A DNA stretch of 62,000 nucleotides from Adiantum capillus-veneris (lineage: Eukaryota; Streptophyta; Polypodiopsida; Polypodiales; Pteridaceae): contig CM043944.1 of NCBI GenBank assembly GCA_014529385.2, forward strand, positions 91,009,914 to 91,071,913, in the 5' to 3' direction. Both the position numbers and the translations under genes were made by a program. This document shows positions 1 to 10,776 of this stretch, piece by piece (positions within the stretch are counted from its first letter, which is position 1; each line of letters starts with the position of its first letter). The notes under the pieces are model-generated. The model did not search any database and was not told the origin of the DNA. It saw only the letters and a list, made by a program, of their open reading frames with translations.

Positions 1-1419
1 CTGAATGATGGAGGTTGCTCGCTCTCTTGTTCTAAAAATATTATTGCATATGGAAAGTATGGTAGAGAGCAAACTAATATGGTCATAATATGATAGTATC
101 CCTCAAGATGCCTCCATATTCTACGTCAAAAAGACAATCTTTGGTGCTAGGTTCTAATTTCTCCTCAAAAAACTCGAGTGCCTATCCATCACAATACCTA
201 GACAAAAGATTGTTCAAAACTTGCATGTATGTGGCATGGTTGACATATCCAAAGCGTTTGCACATGGTGTTCTTCTCCAGAACAACTGCACAAGCATCGA
301 TCACCATGGGTTGTTGATGGCGCTCAAATGGTTGGGATTTCAACTACTACAAATTACAGCTCTCAAATGAAGCTCTGGCCTACCTTATGGAGCATGCCTT
401 CTACCTAGATTAATATGCCCACCATGTGCCATGCTGCCATGTGCACTCAAAGCATCTAGTGTCGCTTGGATTCATCACATCTCAAGGTTGCAGCAACACC
501 TGTACTCGTTGCTCAAGGCCAACAGATTCGCTCTGACTCCCCACAACTTGAGGTTGTACCCGTTGCTCAAGGAAAGTTGAGACTACTGATTTGACTCCCC
601 ACAACTCGAGGTTGTAACCGATGTTCAAGGCAAGCCAAGGAGGGCCTCCACCCGCTAATTAAGTGAAGCCGAGAAGCTTGCATGGAAAATGACTTGTCAG
701 GTGGGTGCTAGGTGTAGAAGAGGTGGCTAGTTGGTTGAAACCCATCCACAATGGCTCTAAGGATTTCTGGCCACGTGGATGGGAGTCCAAGCATTTTAAT
801 AATAAGTATAGATATAAATTGGAAGCCATGCAACTATTAATTAAAATTTCCTACATACTTCACCTACCAGATATGGAAGAATACTCTACTTTTCATTTTG
901 AAGCCCTTAAAGAAACTTCCCTTTTCTTCCTATAAAAATTGGAATGGCACGCAACTATTTCTTGATTCTCATCAAGGGCAACATTTTTGTAGCTTTGGCG
1001 GGCCTCAACTTAGCCTTGAGTCAGTTGAAAAACCAAATTTGCTGATTTGAGAGAGAGCGGGAAAAGGAGAAAACCCACTTGGAAATTTTTAAAAATAGAG
1101 TTAAATTGCAAAAAACGTTTTATTTTTTGTTGCAAATTTTTTGTTTGAATCTACCCTAAAGGGAATTTTGTATGTTTGCTAAATTGAGTTTTCCCCAACA
1201 CTGCTCAATGGAGAGCGATGGAGAGTCTCTTGGCGGTCACTCCTAAGAGTAGAAGGCTACAGTGTGCAACACACTGTGAAGGGTAAGAAGGGTTAAAAAA
1301 ATATCAAAAAAACCATGGTACGCATTGTTGATCGAGTCCGTAATTATTAAAAAACTACTTTTGGCTAACGAAGGCACGCAACAAATCAAGTGTGCCACCA
1401 CTTTTGGTTTGCGAACATT

Positions 1420-1420
<1 letters not shown>

Positions 1421-1469
<49 letters not shown>
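1421..1469. repeat. (AG)n microsatellite
   Basis: An uninterrupted AG dinucleotide run of about 24 units. It creates long artificial RE/SL-rich ORFs on both strands that are not genes. Confidence 0.97.
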
Positions 1470-1471
<2 letters not shown>

Positions 1472-1827
1472 ACGGAAGGAGGCAATGGAGCCCATCTTGC
1501 ATATGCAATGCAAGGGCAAAGACGGAGAGGGCTCCCCGGTACAGGTTACCGTCACAACCGTATCCCGCACATGGAGCAAGAATCCTCAAGTTATGTGTGT
1601 GCACTACTTTGACAAAGCGAGCAAACGCTGGGTGTATCCTCGCATGCAAACCCTACACTAAGGAATAAGCTACCACCTTAGCAATTCCTTGACACTGTAG
1701 CAAACTCTGCTCTCATGTGCGCATCGCTTCACGTTTTCAATTCTGAGTTTCGTGTTTTAAGTAGTACTCTATAAAAGGCTTCTTCTACGTCAAGTTGCAG
1801 CAGTTGCGTCGCATGTGGGCATGGGCC

Positions 1828-1966
<139 letters not shown>

Positions 1967-2779
1967 CACCCACTGAAGCGTTGGACTCGCTCTGTGTAAA
2001 AACCCCTAATTGCATACCTTCACAGTCTTGGAGCCTGCTTGCAGAAGGAAAGAAAATGCACCATCTTGGCTTTATATACACAAAGAAAGGGGATACAACT
2101 TGAACTGACACACTCATAATATTCTCTTGCTTTCCCTCAAATTAATGCTCCGTGGCACATTGCCTATCCCTTGTGCTTCCGTGGCGACAAGCTACCTTTA
2201 ATAAGATGAGTGCGTTGTCGTGCAACTCCGCTTCCATGGAGAGAAAGTGAGCAAAAGGAGGCAAAATAAGCTTCTTTGAAGGCTATGTATTTAGTGATCA
2301 GTGGTCACGGATTGATAACAAGCCAACTTTAAGCTAAAAGTACGTCAGATGCGACTAAAAAGGGCCAAAATTTTCCTTATTAATTCTAAAAGAGAGTATT
2401 CTTGAAATGGTTATAGCTGGGATTTTATTGATTAGAATTGTAGTGCTTGGAGTGCTCTACAGGCTTGTTTTTGTGGCTCGTCAATTGGAGTTACAGATAG
2501 GAAGTTATGCCAGTTTGAAGTTTGAGTCGATAGTAGATCCGTACCGGATTGGGCAGCTATTGATGAAGGGTCAAAGTTGATATGAATGCATGGGCCTGGA
2601 GTGCTCACTTGAGGAGATCGTCGGTCTTTTTAGATTGTCAATCGGAGTTCCCGTTGTCATGATATTGCTAGTTTGAGTTTCACCGCGGGACGAGTTCCAT
2701 ACCACTTTGGTCACCTCGGTCAGTTCTTCATCTGGGAATTTTGAGCTTTAGCTAGGTTCTGAAAAATGGTATCTTGTTC

Positions 2780-2880
2780 AAAATTTCATCTCTTGTATTG
2801 CATTGATAGCTGATGCTTCAGTTGAATTGTATTCCATGGCCGGCTAATGAAGACACGAATAATGTACAAAGCAATGCCTT
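2780..2880 (+). pseudogene. PPR gene fragment, left part, interrupted by G1
   Basis: The last bases before G1, joined to the bases after G1 (25325 on), read as a typical plant pentatricopeptide-repeat phrase, SNALVDMHVKCG. Just upstream, in another frame, the phrase FHGRLMKTR resembles the usual IHG.LIKTG of these proteins. PPR proteins bind organellar RNA. This one is broken by frameshifts and by the retroelement, so it is a relic. The upstream limit is approximate, and everything before about 2780 shows no PPR motif. Confidence 0.55.
2876..2880. repeat. Target-site duplication of G1, left copy
   Basis: GCCTT directly abuts the left LTR end (tgtaac...) and recurs at 25325-25329 directly after the right LTR end (...tatgaca). 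Confidence 0.9.
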
Positions 2881-4240
2881 TGTAACATTTAATGGCCTAA
2901 TAACTTGTGTGTAGCGGAAAATAGAGTAAACATAGTGAGCATTTCATTAGATTAGATTCCTAATGAACATAGCAAGAGTGCTTGGATGGAGAGAGCAACA
3001 AAAAGCATAACACCTAGTTAGATAGGCATGAACAATACTTCAAAAGAGAGAGAAATTAAGCTATTGACAACAATTGAGGACCGGATTTATATGGAGCCGG
3101 TCCCCCCTCCAAAAGGCTTTGTATTATAGGTTTCCCCCATCAAGGGAGACATTTTACAACATAATTCTTTGTGTTCCTTCAATAACTAGCTGGTGCAATG
3201 AAGATGGAAGCTTCAAGCACTAAGCAAACACTTTAAAACACAACATCAATTCCCTCACGGTCTCAGACCCAAGACCTCACACACCTTCGAAGAGGGTAAG
3301 AGATAGTGGGTATGAGAGTAGATTGAGAGGAAGAAGGAGTATTCTTATGAGAAAGATGTATATCTCCTCACATAATCACTCATAATAGCTTAGTATAGCT
3401 TAGTAATTAGCATGGTAGAGGAGATGAGCATGCATTGAAGCTTGGCTCTTGGTTGGATTTGCATCACAAAGCCAAGAGTTGTTGATGTAGGCCTCCATTC
3501 TCACAAGATTGCAGTAGATGATGAGCTTTCCATTAAACCTAGAGAAGGAGAGAGAGACTTCTTGCTTCACACATGAGATTGTGTGAGTATGTGTGTGATA
3601 ATGCCTTGCCAAAATCAGCCCCCCTCTCTCTCTTGGTCCACCCCTCTTGCAATTTACTCATGTTGGCACCCCATTGGACCCTGCAAAGCTTAGCCAGATA
3701 ATTGAGAAGCATAAGCGATAGCCTTGTGACATGTGAGAGCTTTAGGTAATTAAATAATGCAATTAAACTCTCATTGGACCCCTTTGTCTTCTGGTCAATA
3801 GGAATCAGGCAAGTCATTGGGCTGTTCAATGCTCATTGGACCCCTTGGGAGACTGTCCACAATAGTCTTCTAGAGAGCTTAAATAATGCAATTAAACTCT
3901 CATTGGACCCCTTTGTCTTCTGGCCAATAGGAATCAGGCAAGCCATTGGGTTGTTCTAGAGAGCTTAATTCCTATTGGTTCTTTTATCAAGTGTTTTAAA
4001 ATGAATTAAACTAAATGTACTCTAGCCTAATTCTCATTGGTCAACCTCTATGGCCATCCAATAAGATTTGAGTGCACCTTGTGGGCAACTAGACTAGGGA
4101 GCTGACATGTGTCCCGTATTCCCTTTGTGTACAGTGTGTGTGTGTTTCTCTCTCATCCCCTACTAAAAGGGCTCGTCCTCTCCTATGTAGGGATCTAGGA
4201 AGACTTTGTGTACACTTACAAAGCATCCAATATCCCTAAG
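2881..4240 (-). repeat. G1 3' LTR, truncated
   Basis: Matches 23828-25038 with indels. It lacks the first ~286 bp (element orientation) present in the 5' LTR (25039-25324). It has a local duplication at about 3743-3960, where the phrase 'ctcattggacccctttgtcttctgg' type unit occurs twice. Its outer end is the expected ...TGTTACA (element orientation). A deletion joined the integrase tail directly to LTR position ~287 and removed the end of pol, the polypurine tract and the LTR start. Confidence 0.88.
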
Positions 4241-5145
4241 TAGGCTCTCTTTTGTAAGGCTTTAGTAGGCTCACATGAAAAGCATTGTATATGAGCCAAT
4301 GACTGGGAAACTTGAGTTGATAGGCCATCTCATTGATTGGTCTAAGCATCTGGAAGGGACCATAGTACCTTTTTGCTAACTTAGCATAGTACTTTTGGTG
4401 TCCCATAGGATTCTTGCCCATCGTGTGCCTTAATCGAGCCTTAGGAAATTTAAGCAAGACCCAATCATTTTCTTTAAAGGCTCGGGCTCTTCTGTGCTTA
4501 TCAACAGCAGCCTTTCGCCTTTGCTATGAGATAGAGATAGCATCCTTAATCTTTTGGAAAGATTCTTGTAGGTCTCGGCTATACTCATCTGCAGCGAAGA
4601 TCTTCCCGTGTACCTTAAGTAGTAGGAGACTTTTTGATCTTCCCTAAATGACCTCGAAAGGTGCTTTTCTAGTGGAGGTATGTATAGTATTATTGTAGGC
4701 GTACTCCACCAAGGGTAGCACTTCTCCCATTGGGACCTTTGATCTACTTCCGTTACGTAGGCTTTTAGTAGATCAAGAATTTTAGGTTAGCTATTTCACT
4801 TTGGCCATCCGTTTGCGGGTGATAGGCCGAAGAGAAGTTTAGCCTTGTCCCTAAATTCTTAAAGAGACCCTTCCTAAAATTACTGGTCATTCTAGGATCT
4901 CTGTCCGCCGACACTATGGACATTGGCAAGCCATGGTACTTGAAGATTTGTGATATGAAGAGGGTTGCCATTTGTTGGGATTTGATAGTCTTTTTGACAG
5001 GTATAAAATGAGCTTGTTTGTTGAACCTGTCTACTATCGTCCATATTCCCGTATTCCCATGGATAGACTTAGACAATCCAAAGATAAAATCCATGGATAT
5101 GCTCTCCCATGGTGAATTAGGGATTGGCAAAGGTTGAAGCAATCC
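4241..5145 (-). pseudogene. G1 integrase, catalytic core and C-terminal part
   Basis: Retroviral-type integrase core that would join element DNA to the host. Reading leftwards from C1: the first catalytic Asp region (SMDFIFGL), the second Asp region (VSADRDPRM, with a one-residue insertion compared with the usual SDRD) and the NGQSE-type glutamate region (QTDGQSEIAN). A GPF phrase (YYGPFQML) near 4340 marks the GPY/F module. Frameshifts separate the core ORF (4765-5154) from the C-terminal ORF (4236-4457). The N-terminal zinc finger lies beyond C1 at 19646-19790. The C-terminus is cut at KPYKREP by the deletion into the LTR, so any chromodomain is gone. Confidence 0.85.
5141..5145. repeat. 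Target-site duplication of C1, left copy
   Basis: AATCC before the C1 5' LTR, repeated at 19646-19650 after its 3' LTR. Removing C1 and one copy restores the G1 integrase reading frame. Confidence 0.95.
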
Positions 5146-5423
5146 TGTAGACATGTAGTAGTGTTAGTGTGTATACGTGCTTCACTAGGGGCACTTTTTT
5201 CCCACTGGGTTTTCCCCCTGGACATCTGGTGTGAAAGGACACCTTATCTCTTAGGGTCTCATATAAGCTTTGTAGCTCTGAGTTTGTATATACTCTATTA
5301 TTCTAATACAGAGAGATAGACTACAGAGATCTCGTACACAAGCTCCGTGTCTTCTCCTTCTCCATATTCTTCCTACTCTGAGTTGCTATCTTCCTTCTGT
5401 TTTCTGTTTCATCATCTTCAACA
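5146..5423 (+). repeat. C1 5' LTR
   Basis: Starts TGTAGACATG and ends TTCAACA. It aligns along its length with 19370-19645, with a short divergent block near position 190-220. TATA-like 'tatata' lies in 'tttgtatatactc' at about 5285-5297. Confidence 0.94.
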
Positions 5424-5425
5424 AT

Positions 5426-5437
5426 TGGTATCAGAGC
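5426..5437 (+). other. C1 primer-binding site (initiator tRNA-Met)
   Basis: TGGTATCAGAGC, two bases after the LTR. It is complementary to the 3' end of plant initiator tRNA-Met and is where minus-strand DNA synthesis would start. The leader 5438-5822 that follows contains no ORF of note. Confidence 0.93.
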
Positions 5438-5822
5438 AAGGTGATTTCCAGAGCCTCTACTTGCGTTTTCGCGTCCGCGCGCGCAATCGCAGTTTTCAGG
5501 CAGTTTTCGGAAAATTTGCTCGTGGGAGCATCCTCGACGTTCCGGGAGTATCCTCAATAGGTGACCTACGGTTTTACCCCCCTTTTGAAGCCGTTCGAGC
5601 CCTCAGAATTTTGTTCTGAGCAGCGTACCAGAAGTTACTTTTCGGAGGCGTTTAGATCAAGAGGGTGTGCTTTTTGACAGATTTTCTTCAGGTAAACAGT
5701 TCTTTTGGGAAGCAACTTGTCTTAGCTTTGTGCTGAGATTTTGTGTAGAGTTTTTCTTACATTGGAGAGGAGATTTGTGAATCTCTTGGAGGTTCTTTTG
5801 CTCTCTTGTGTGTATCCACAGT

Positions 5823-6255
5823 ATGGCTCAATCTACGGAGAAAGAGATTTTTGGTGCGTTTACATCCGAAGACAAATTGGATGGTACAAACTATTCTCTT
5901 TGGTCTTTTATGGCCAAAAATGTTTTGGTTGGTAAAGGATTGTGGGATTATGTATCTGGAGATGAAGTTCGTCCAGGTAGCATTGCACCTGCCACGCCTG
6001 GTCGTGGTGCAGTTGTTGGTGCAGGACCCTCACAAGTCACTCCAGAGCAAAAGAAATGGGATACTAAAGATGCACAAGCTATGGATGTGGACAATCACAC
6101 CACATATCAGATCTTGCAGAACTTCTGAGGATGCTTGGAACACTCTGCAAGCTATGTTTGGAGAAAGAAACGCTGCCAGAATAGAGATTTTGAAGAAACA
6201 ACTTGACAAAATACAGATGGACGAAGATGACGATATCGTCGAGCATCTTACAAAA
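5823..6255 (+). pseudogene. C1 gag, N-terminal part
   Basis: Capsid protein of a copia element. It starts at ATG 5823 (MAQSTEKEIFGAF), with the usual copia gag phrase LDGTNYSLWSFMAKN near residues 18-32 and LWDYVSG after it. A frameshift near 6115 moves the reading from the first frame (stop at 6126) to the next, where SEDAWNTLQAMFGERNAARIE-type capsid sequence continues to DIVEHLTK at 6255. There the 763-bp insert breaks the gene. Capsid reading resumes at 7019-7025. Confidence 0.88.
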
Positions 6256-7018
6256 TCCCCGGGAGATTCACCGAAAAAACTTACCGCACCACGTAAGTGC
6301 AGGGGAGGGGTTTTTTTTTTACAAGTTACATAAGCGTATAAGTTAGGGGTAGGCCCCCAATAATTTATCTCCTAAGCTTAAAAATAAGGGAGGGGGTATC
6401 ATATTTAGGGGGACAGGGGGGAAGTGAGAAAAGGGAAAAACGAAAGGAATTTTTCGTGTTTGAAAATCATGGCTTCCCAAAAGAGTCTTCCCTCAAACTT
6501 GTGAGTCAATAGCTACCAAGATACATGCAAGAACCAACACTACTTTGTATCAATTGCTTGTTTTGCTATTATGTTCTTTTGTTGAGGGATGAAAGCTATA
6601 AAGAGTTTGTATAGATGAAAATTTACATGGAGAACCTAACACAACTTTATAACCATGTTTTTTGAGTAATTTAGATGGGTCAAAATGGACAAGTAGCTAG
6701 AGTGCAGGCTAAACGGGCACATAGTTTGAAAGTAAAACTAAGACACATTGAGGGTACATCTAGTTATGAACAAAAGTGGTTCCTTAGTACATTGTCAGTC
6801 ACTATGCTACATGCTCTTTGACTAGTTTTACTCAGTTGGATCATGTGAGACTTAAATTTTATATGTAAGATAGGGGTATGATAGTTTTCTACATTGACTT
6901 TTGTATAAGCGTAGAAAGGGGGCTCATATTCCCTTATATGAGTCGTATATAGGGGTTTTATCAAAGTTTTCCGCTCGCAGGTGGCATCTCGTTTTGTATA
7001 TAGAGTGAATCCCTCGAG
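6256..7018. mobile_element. 763-bp insertion of unknown class in C1 gag
   Basis: The insert is flanked by a direct CAAAA repeat (6251-6255 and 7019-7023). Removing the insert and one repeat restores the gag reading, LTK then IRDLKEQ. The ends are weak inverted repeats: GGGAGATTCAC inward from the left, GAGGGATTCAC from the right on the other strand. There is no coding capacity. A donor-like GTAAGT near 6293 and an acceptor-like TCGCAG near 6980 sit close to the ends. It could be a non-autonomous DNA element or a fragment; the class is not clear. Confidence 0.65.
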
Positions 7019-7437
7019 CAAAAATCAGGGATCTTAAAGAGCAATTGCTTAGCATTGATGAAGTGATTCCAGAGAAGGACTTGGTTTCCAAAACACTCAA
7101 TTCACTACCACCATCTTATTTGACTTTTAAGACTTCTTTGACTCTGTCTTTGAGAGCTAATCCTGAGCCTCTTCGTTTTGAAGAGTTAGTGGCTTTGCTA
7201 TTGCAGGAGGATCAATCACGTAAGAACAAGTCTTTACAGGTGGATGGTATGGATCATGCTCTTGTTGTACAGAACAAAAACAAGGGTAAAGAGAGTGCTC
7301 ATCACTCCAAGTCTGGTGCAGGACAGTCTTCAGAGAAGTCTAAAGGTGATTCCAACAAGTCCAAGAAGAAAGGTAAATGTCACTACTGCAAGAAACCTGG
7401 TCGCTACATTAGTGAGTGTAAAAAGAATTGCTAAAGA
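7019..7437 (+). pseudogene. C1 gag, C-terminal part with zinc knuckle
   Basis: Continues the capsid (LLSIDEVIPEKDLVSKTLNS, then the phrase LPPSY) and ends in a basic, serine- and lysine-rich tail with one CCHC-type knuckle, CHYCKKPGRYISEC, near 7378-7420. The usual histidine of C-x2-C-x4-H-x4-C is replaced by arginine, so zinc binding is probably lost. The frame ends at TAA 7432-7434. The protease lies in the next frame, overlapping this end. Confidence 0.88.
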
Positions 7438-7924
7438 AAAGAAGAAAGAGTCAAGTTTGGTTGTTTCAGCTTCTGGTCATTCTTCTACAGCTAAAGAAGA
7501 GTCTGCAAACCTTGTGCAGGATTCTTATGCTTTCTTAGTATGTTCAGATTTTTCTGCTTACAGTGTTGACGAGACAAAAATGATTTGGTACTTTGATAGT
7601 GGTGCATCCAGGCATATTACTTCAAGGAAGGATTTGTTTTGTTCATTGGATGTAGCTCCTGCAGGAAAGAAGGTGACACGTGCAAATAATGCTTCTTATC
7701 CAATCAAAGGCGTTGGTAAGATTTTGATTACCATTTCAGATGGTTCAGATTTATGCTTGCCAGATGTCTTATATGTTCCAGGGATCAAGAATAATTTGTT
7801 GTCTGTAACCTCTCTTGCAAAAAATGGTCTTCGGGTCATTTTTAAGGATGACAGATGTGTTGTACGAGATCGAGAGAATGGTTATTCTCTTATCACTACA
7901 GGTTCTTTTAAGATTTATGACTAA
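7425..7924 (+). pseudogene. C1 aspartic protease and start of integrase linker
   Basis: Retropepsin that would cleave the copia polyprotein. The active-site phrase YFDSGASRHIT is intact near 7590-7622, followed by the family's LPDVLYVPGIKNNLLSV region and the start of the pre-integrase domain. The frame is shifted by one base from gag, so a frameshift near 7430 separates them. Reading stops at 7922, where C1 meets the G2 LTR. The HHCC zinc finger and most of the integrase core that should follow are absent from the window. Confidence 0.88.
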
Positions 7925-9284
7925 AAAAAAATTCTAGCATTGGAAAGTTACCCGACTCATCGGGTCCACCCGTCCATAGAATGATACCGTCGGGGTATCA
8001 TTCTCCCACTTTCCACACCACACTCACCCTTCTTTTGTTATCTAATTACTACCACACTGTTTAAACATACATGTTCCTTTACTTTATTTATGATACTGGT
8101 TCGTTAAAACAGCCCTTCAAACAATATTACAAACAATTGTCAAACAAGAAGTCGTCCAATTTTAAACCAACAACCCTTGGATTAGGTTCACTCAAGAATC
8201 TCTACTAGCGCTATTATGTCCTATCGGTATATATATTATATATAAAAACCCTTGTCCTCATGAGCGTCCCATACCGCTCGACAAGTACTCGTTGTGCTAA
8301 TCTGGACGTACTCCCGTCACAGCAACAACGGTGCCAATCTGGGCGTCATCCTCACGCCACGGAAAAACAAAACCGCAGTATCCAGCTGGGCTAATCTGGG
8401 TGTACTCCCACCACAGCATCAGCGGTGCCATTCTGGGCGTCATCTCACGCCTCGGCAACTGCCACATAATACCAGCGCTAATAAGTAGAGATACTTGAGA
8501 AAAACCATACCGAAGGTTTTGGACAAACATTCTTTCCTATAGCAACCAGTTTAACCAGATAATCTTTCCTACTTGTCAAACATATGACGCGTTTCTTGGG
8601 GTTAAGCCTCGTGGTTTCGGTCCGTATTTTCTTTTCATAAGGTAAATAATATATTCCTATGGTCTCGCATATGCAATGATGCATAACTTGAAACTGCAAT
8701 ACTAACCTGTACCATAGCTCCGATTGGTCCGATTGGTGGAGACATAGCATTTTCCGCAGGGATTCCATCGTTACTTGTACCAGCTTCCTGATCATTAGTG
8801 CCTTGTGTTCGAGCACGCTTTGGAGCCATTTTTTTGTACTACACTTATGTTATACACTTAGAACTTTAAATTGGTCAATTTCCCTAGTAATCTCCTTGTT
8901 TTCAAAGAGAGTCTGTAATTTGAACCTTCGCCAACTCGGATTCACACTTAGTGTTGTTGTTCTACATATAATTTCTATACACCAAATATTTGCTAATCTT
9001 AATTAATAAATTAAGTGTGTAAATTATGAGTGAAAGTTTAGGAATGCATTACTTTTATACTTGACATTTCTAATCCAATTCTAACTTCAATTCTATACTT
9101 CAACTAAATCAATTTTTAGTTATTATTCAAAATTCTATTTAACCTAATTGACAATAACACTGGTGAATGAGAATTTCATCATGTATGATAAGAATACGAT
9201 GAGTTCTCTTATGTATTAACTTTCAATTAACAATATATAAGTTAATAGTGAAGATGTACTAACTAGAGAGAATAGGTATACTTA

Positions 9285-10040
9285 GAGAGATTAGAGTAAG
9301 AGAAAACATACACACACATCTTTTCTAAAGTTAATTGAATATCCCCAATCTATTAGAGAGATTAGAGTAAAAGATAACACACACACACACATATTCTTCT
9401 TAAACTAATTGAATCTTACTAATCTATTAGAAGATTAGAGTAATAATAGATAGCACACACACACACATAACTAATTGAATCTTACTAATCTATTAGAGAG
9501 ATTAGAGTAAAAGATAGCACATACACACACACATAACTAATTGAATCTTACTAATCTATTAGAGATTAGAGTAAGAGATAGCACACATACACATAACTAA
9601 TTGAATCTTACTAATCTATTAGAGATTAGAGTAAGAGATAGCACACATACACATTACTAATTGAATCTTACTAATCTATTAGAGATTAGAGTAATAGATA
9701 GCGCACACACACACATAACTAATTGAATCTTACTAATCTATTAGAGAGATTAGAGTAAGAGATAGCACATACACACACACATAACTAATTGAATCTTACT
9801 AATCTATTAGAGATTAGAGTAAGAGATAGCACACATACACATAACTAATTGAATCTTACTAATCTATTAAAAATTAGAGTAAGAGATAGCACACATACAC
9901 ATTACTAATTGAATCTTACTAATCTATTAGAGATTAGAGTAATAGATAGCACACACACACACATAACTAATTGAATCTTACTAATCTATTAGAGAGATTA
10001 GAGTAAGAGATAGCACACATACACACATATCCTTCTTAGA
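9285..10040. repeat. Minisatellite in G2 3' LTR (~60-bp unit)
   Basis: About 12 copies of a 57-65 bp unit containing 'ctaattgaatcttactaatc', 'tattagagattagagtaag' and a variable CA-rich stretch. Units alternate between forms with 'agagattag' and 'agagagattag'. The same array is in the other LTR with about one unit fewer. Confidence 0.95.
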
Positions 10041-10193
10041 ACTAATTGAATGCTCAATTAATACATACCTTATTAGTCCACTAGAGTTTTTGCTCTCTTC
10101 GTGGTTTGTGGATGCTTTCTCTCTAAGAGAAGTGGCAGCACTTCGTGAGCGCTATAGAGGCAATCTCTATGCCCAAAGTGTGAGCATGGATGC

Positions 10194-10204
10194 TCTATTT
10201 ATAG
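10194..10204 (-). promoter_or_regulatory. TATA box of G2 3' LTR
   Basis: CTATAAATAG on the minus strand. It is the counterpart of 16728-16737 in the 5' LTR. A stretch of A/T homopolymers lies just upstream (10220-10290). Confidence 0.55.
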
Positions 10205-10747
10205 CAGACAAAAACGTCCAACTTTTTTTTTTTCAAAAAAAAATTATCTTTTTTTAAAATAAAAAAAATAATTTAATTTTTTTTTCAAAAATCATATACG
10301 CGTTTTTGGTACCCTTGTGGTACCCATGAGTTTGACCACTTTGTCATTATCATCAAAAGATAAGGCCACTCCTTTCCATGTGATAGTGTGTCCCACTTTG
10401 TCCCCTCCTATGTGATCCATGTGCCTTCATTTGTCATCCCTATGTATTATTTTATTTATTTTCTTGATGATAATTTATTTTACATTTTTAAGTTAAACTT
10501 TATAGTCTTATATTAACTTTACAGTAGTAAAAGAAAATTCTACAATCAGTAAATAAGTTTTGCAATAAGTTAGTTAGTGATTCATATGGCTAAACATGTC
10601 AGAATTTTGTAGCGTAAATTTTAAATTCTAGGTTTTCTCAACCTACGATTCATAATTTGAACTTGAATATCTTAAATAATGAGTGATGGTTAAAAAAATT
10701 CAATTGCGTAATAGAACTTGTGTGAAATTTGAAGTAGAGACCTTACA

Positions 10748-10760
10748 ATCTCCCCAACTT
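10748..10760 (-). other. G2 polypurine tract
   Basis: AAGTTGGGGAGAT on the minus strand, directly before the 3' LTR start TGTAAGGTC. It would be the primer for plus-strand synthesis. Confidence 0.85.
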
Positions 10761-10776
10761 AGAATTTGAGATGTCC

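Larger units (their letters stand above)
7904..10747 (-). repeat. G2 3' LTR, truncated
   Basis: Nearly identical to 14501-17277 apart from repeat number. It misses the outer 279 bp seen at 14222-14500. The shared sequence starts at the string TCTTTTAAG, which is also the last readable part of the C1 protease frame, so the breakpoint may have used that microhomology. It also carries a copy of the gag first exon (8707-8829). Confidence 0.9.

Noticed and set aside
9285-10040. CRISPR-like array.
   Set aside because: The whole ~60-bp unit repeats, with no unique spacers, and it is inside a plant LTR.
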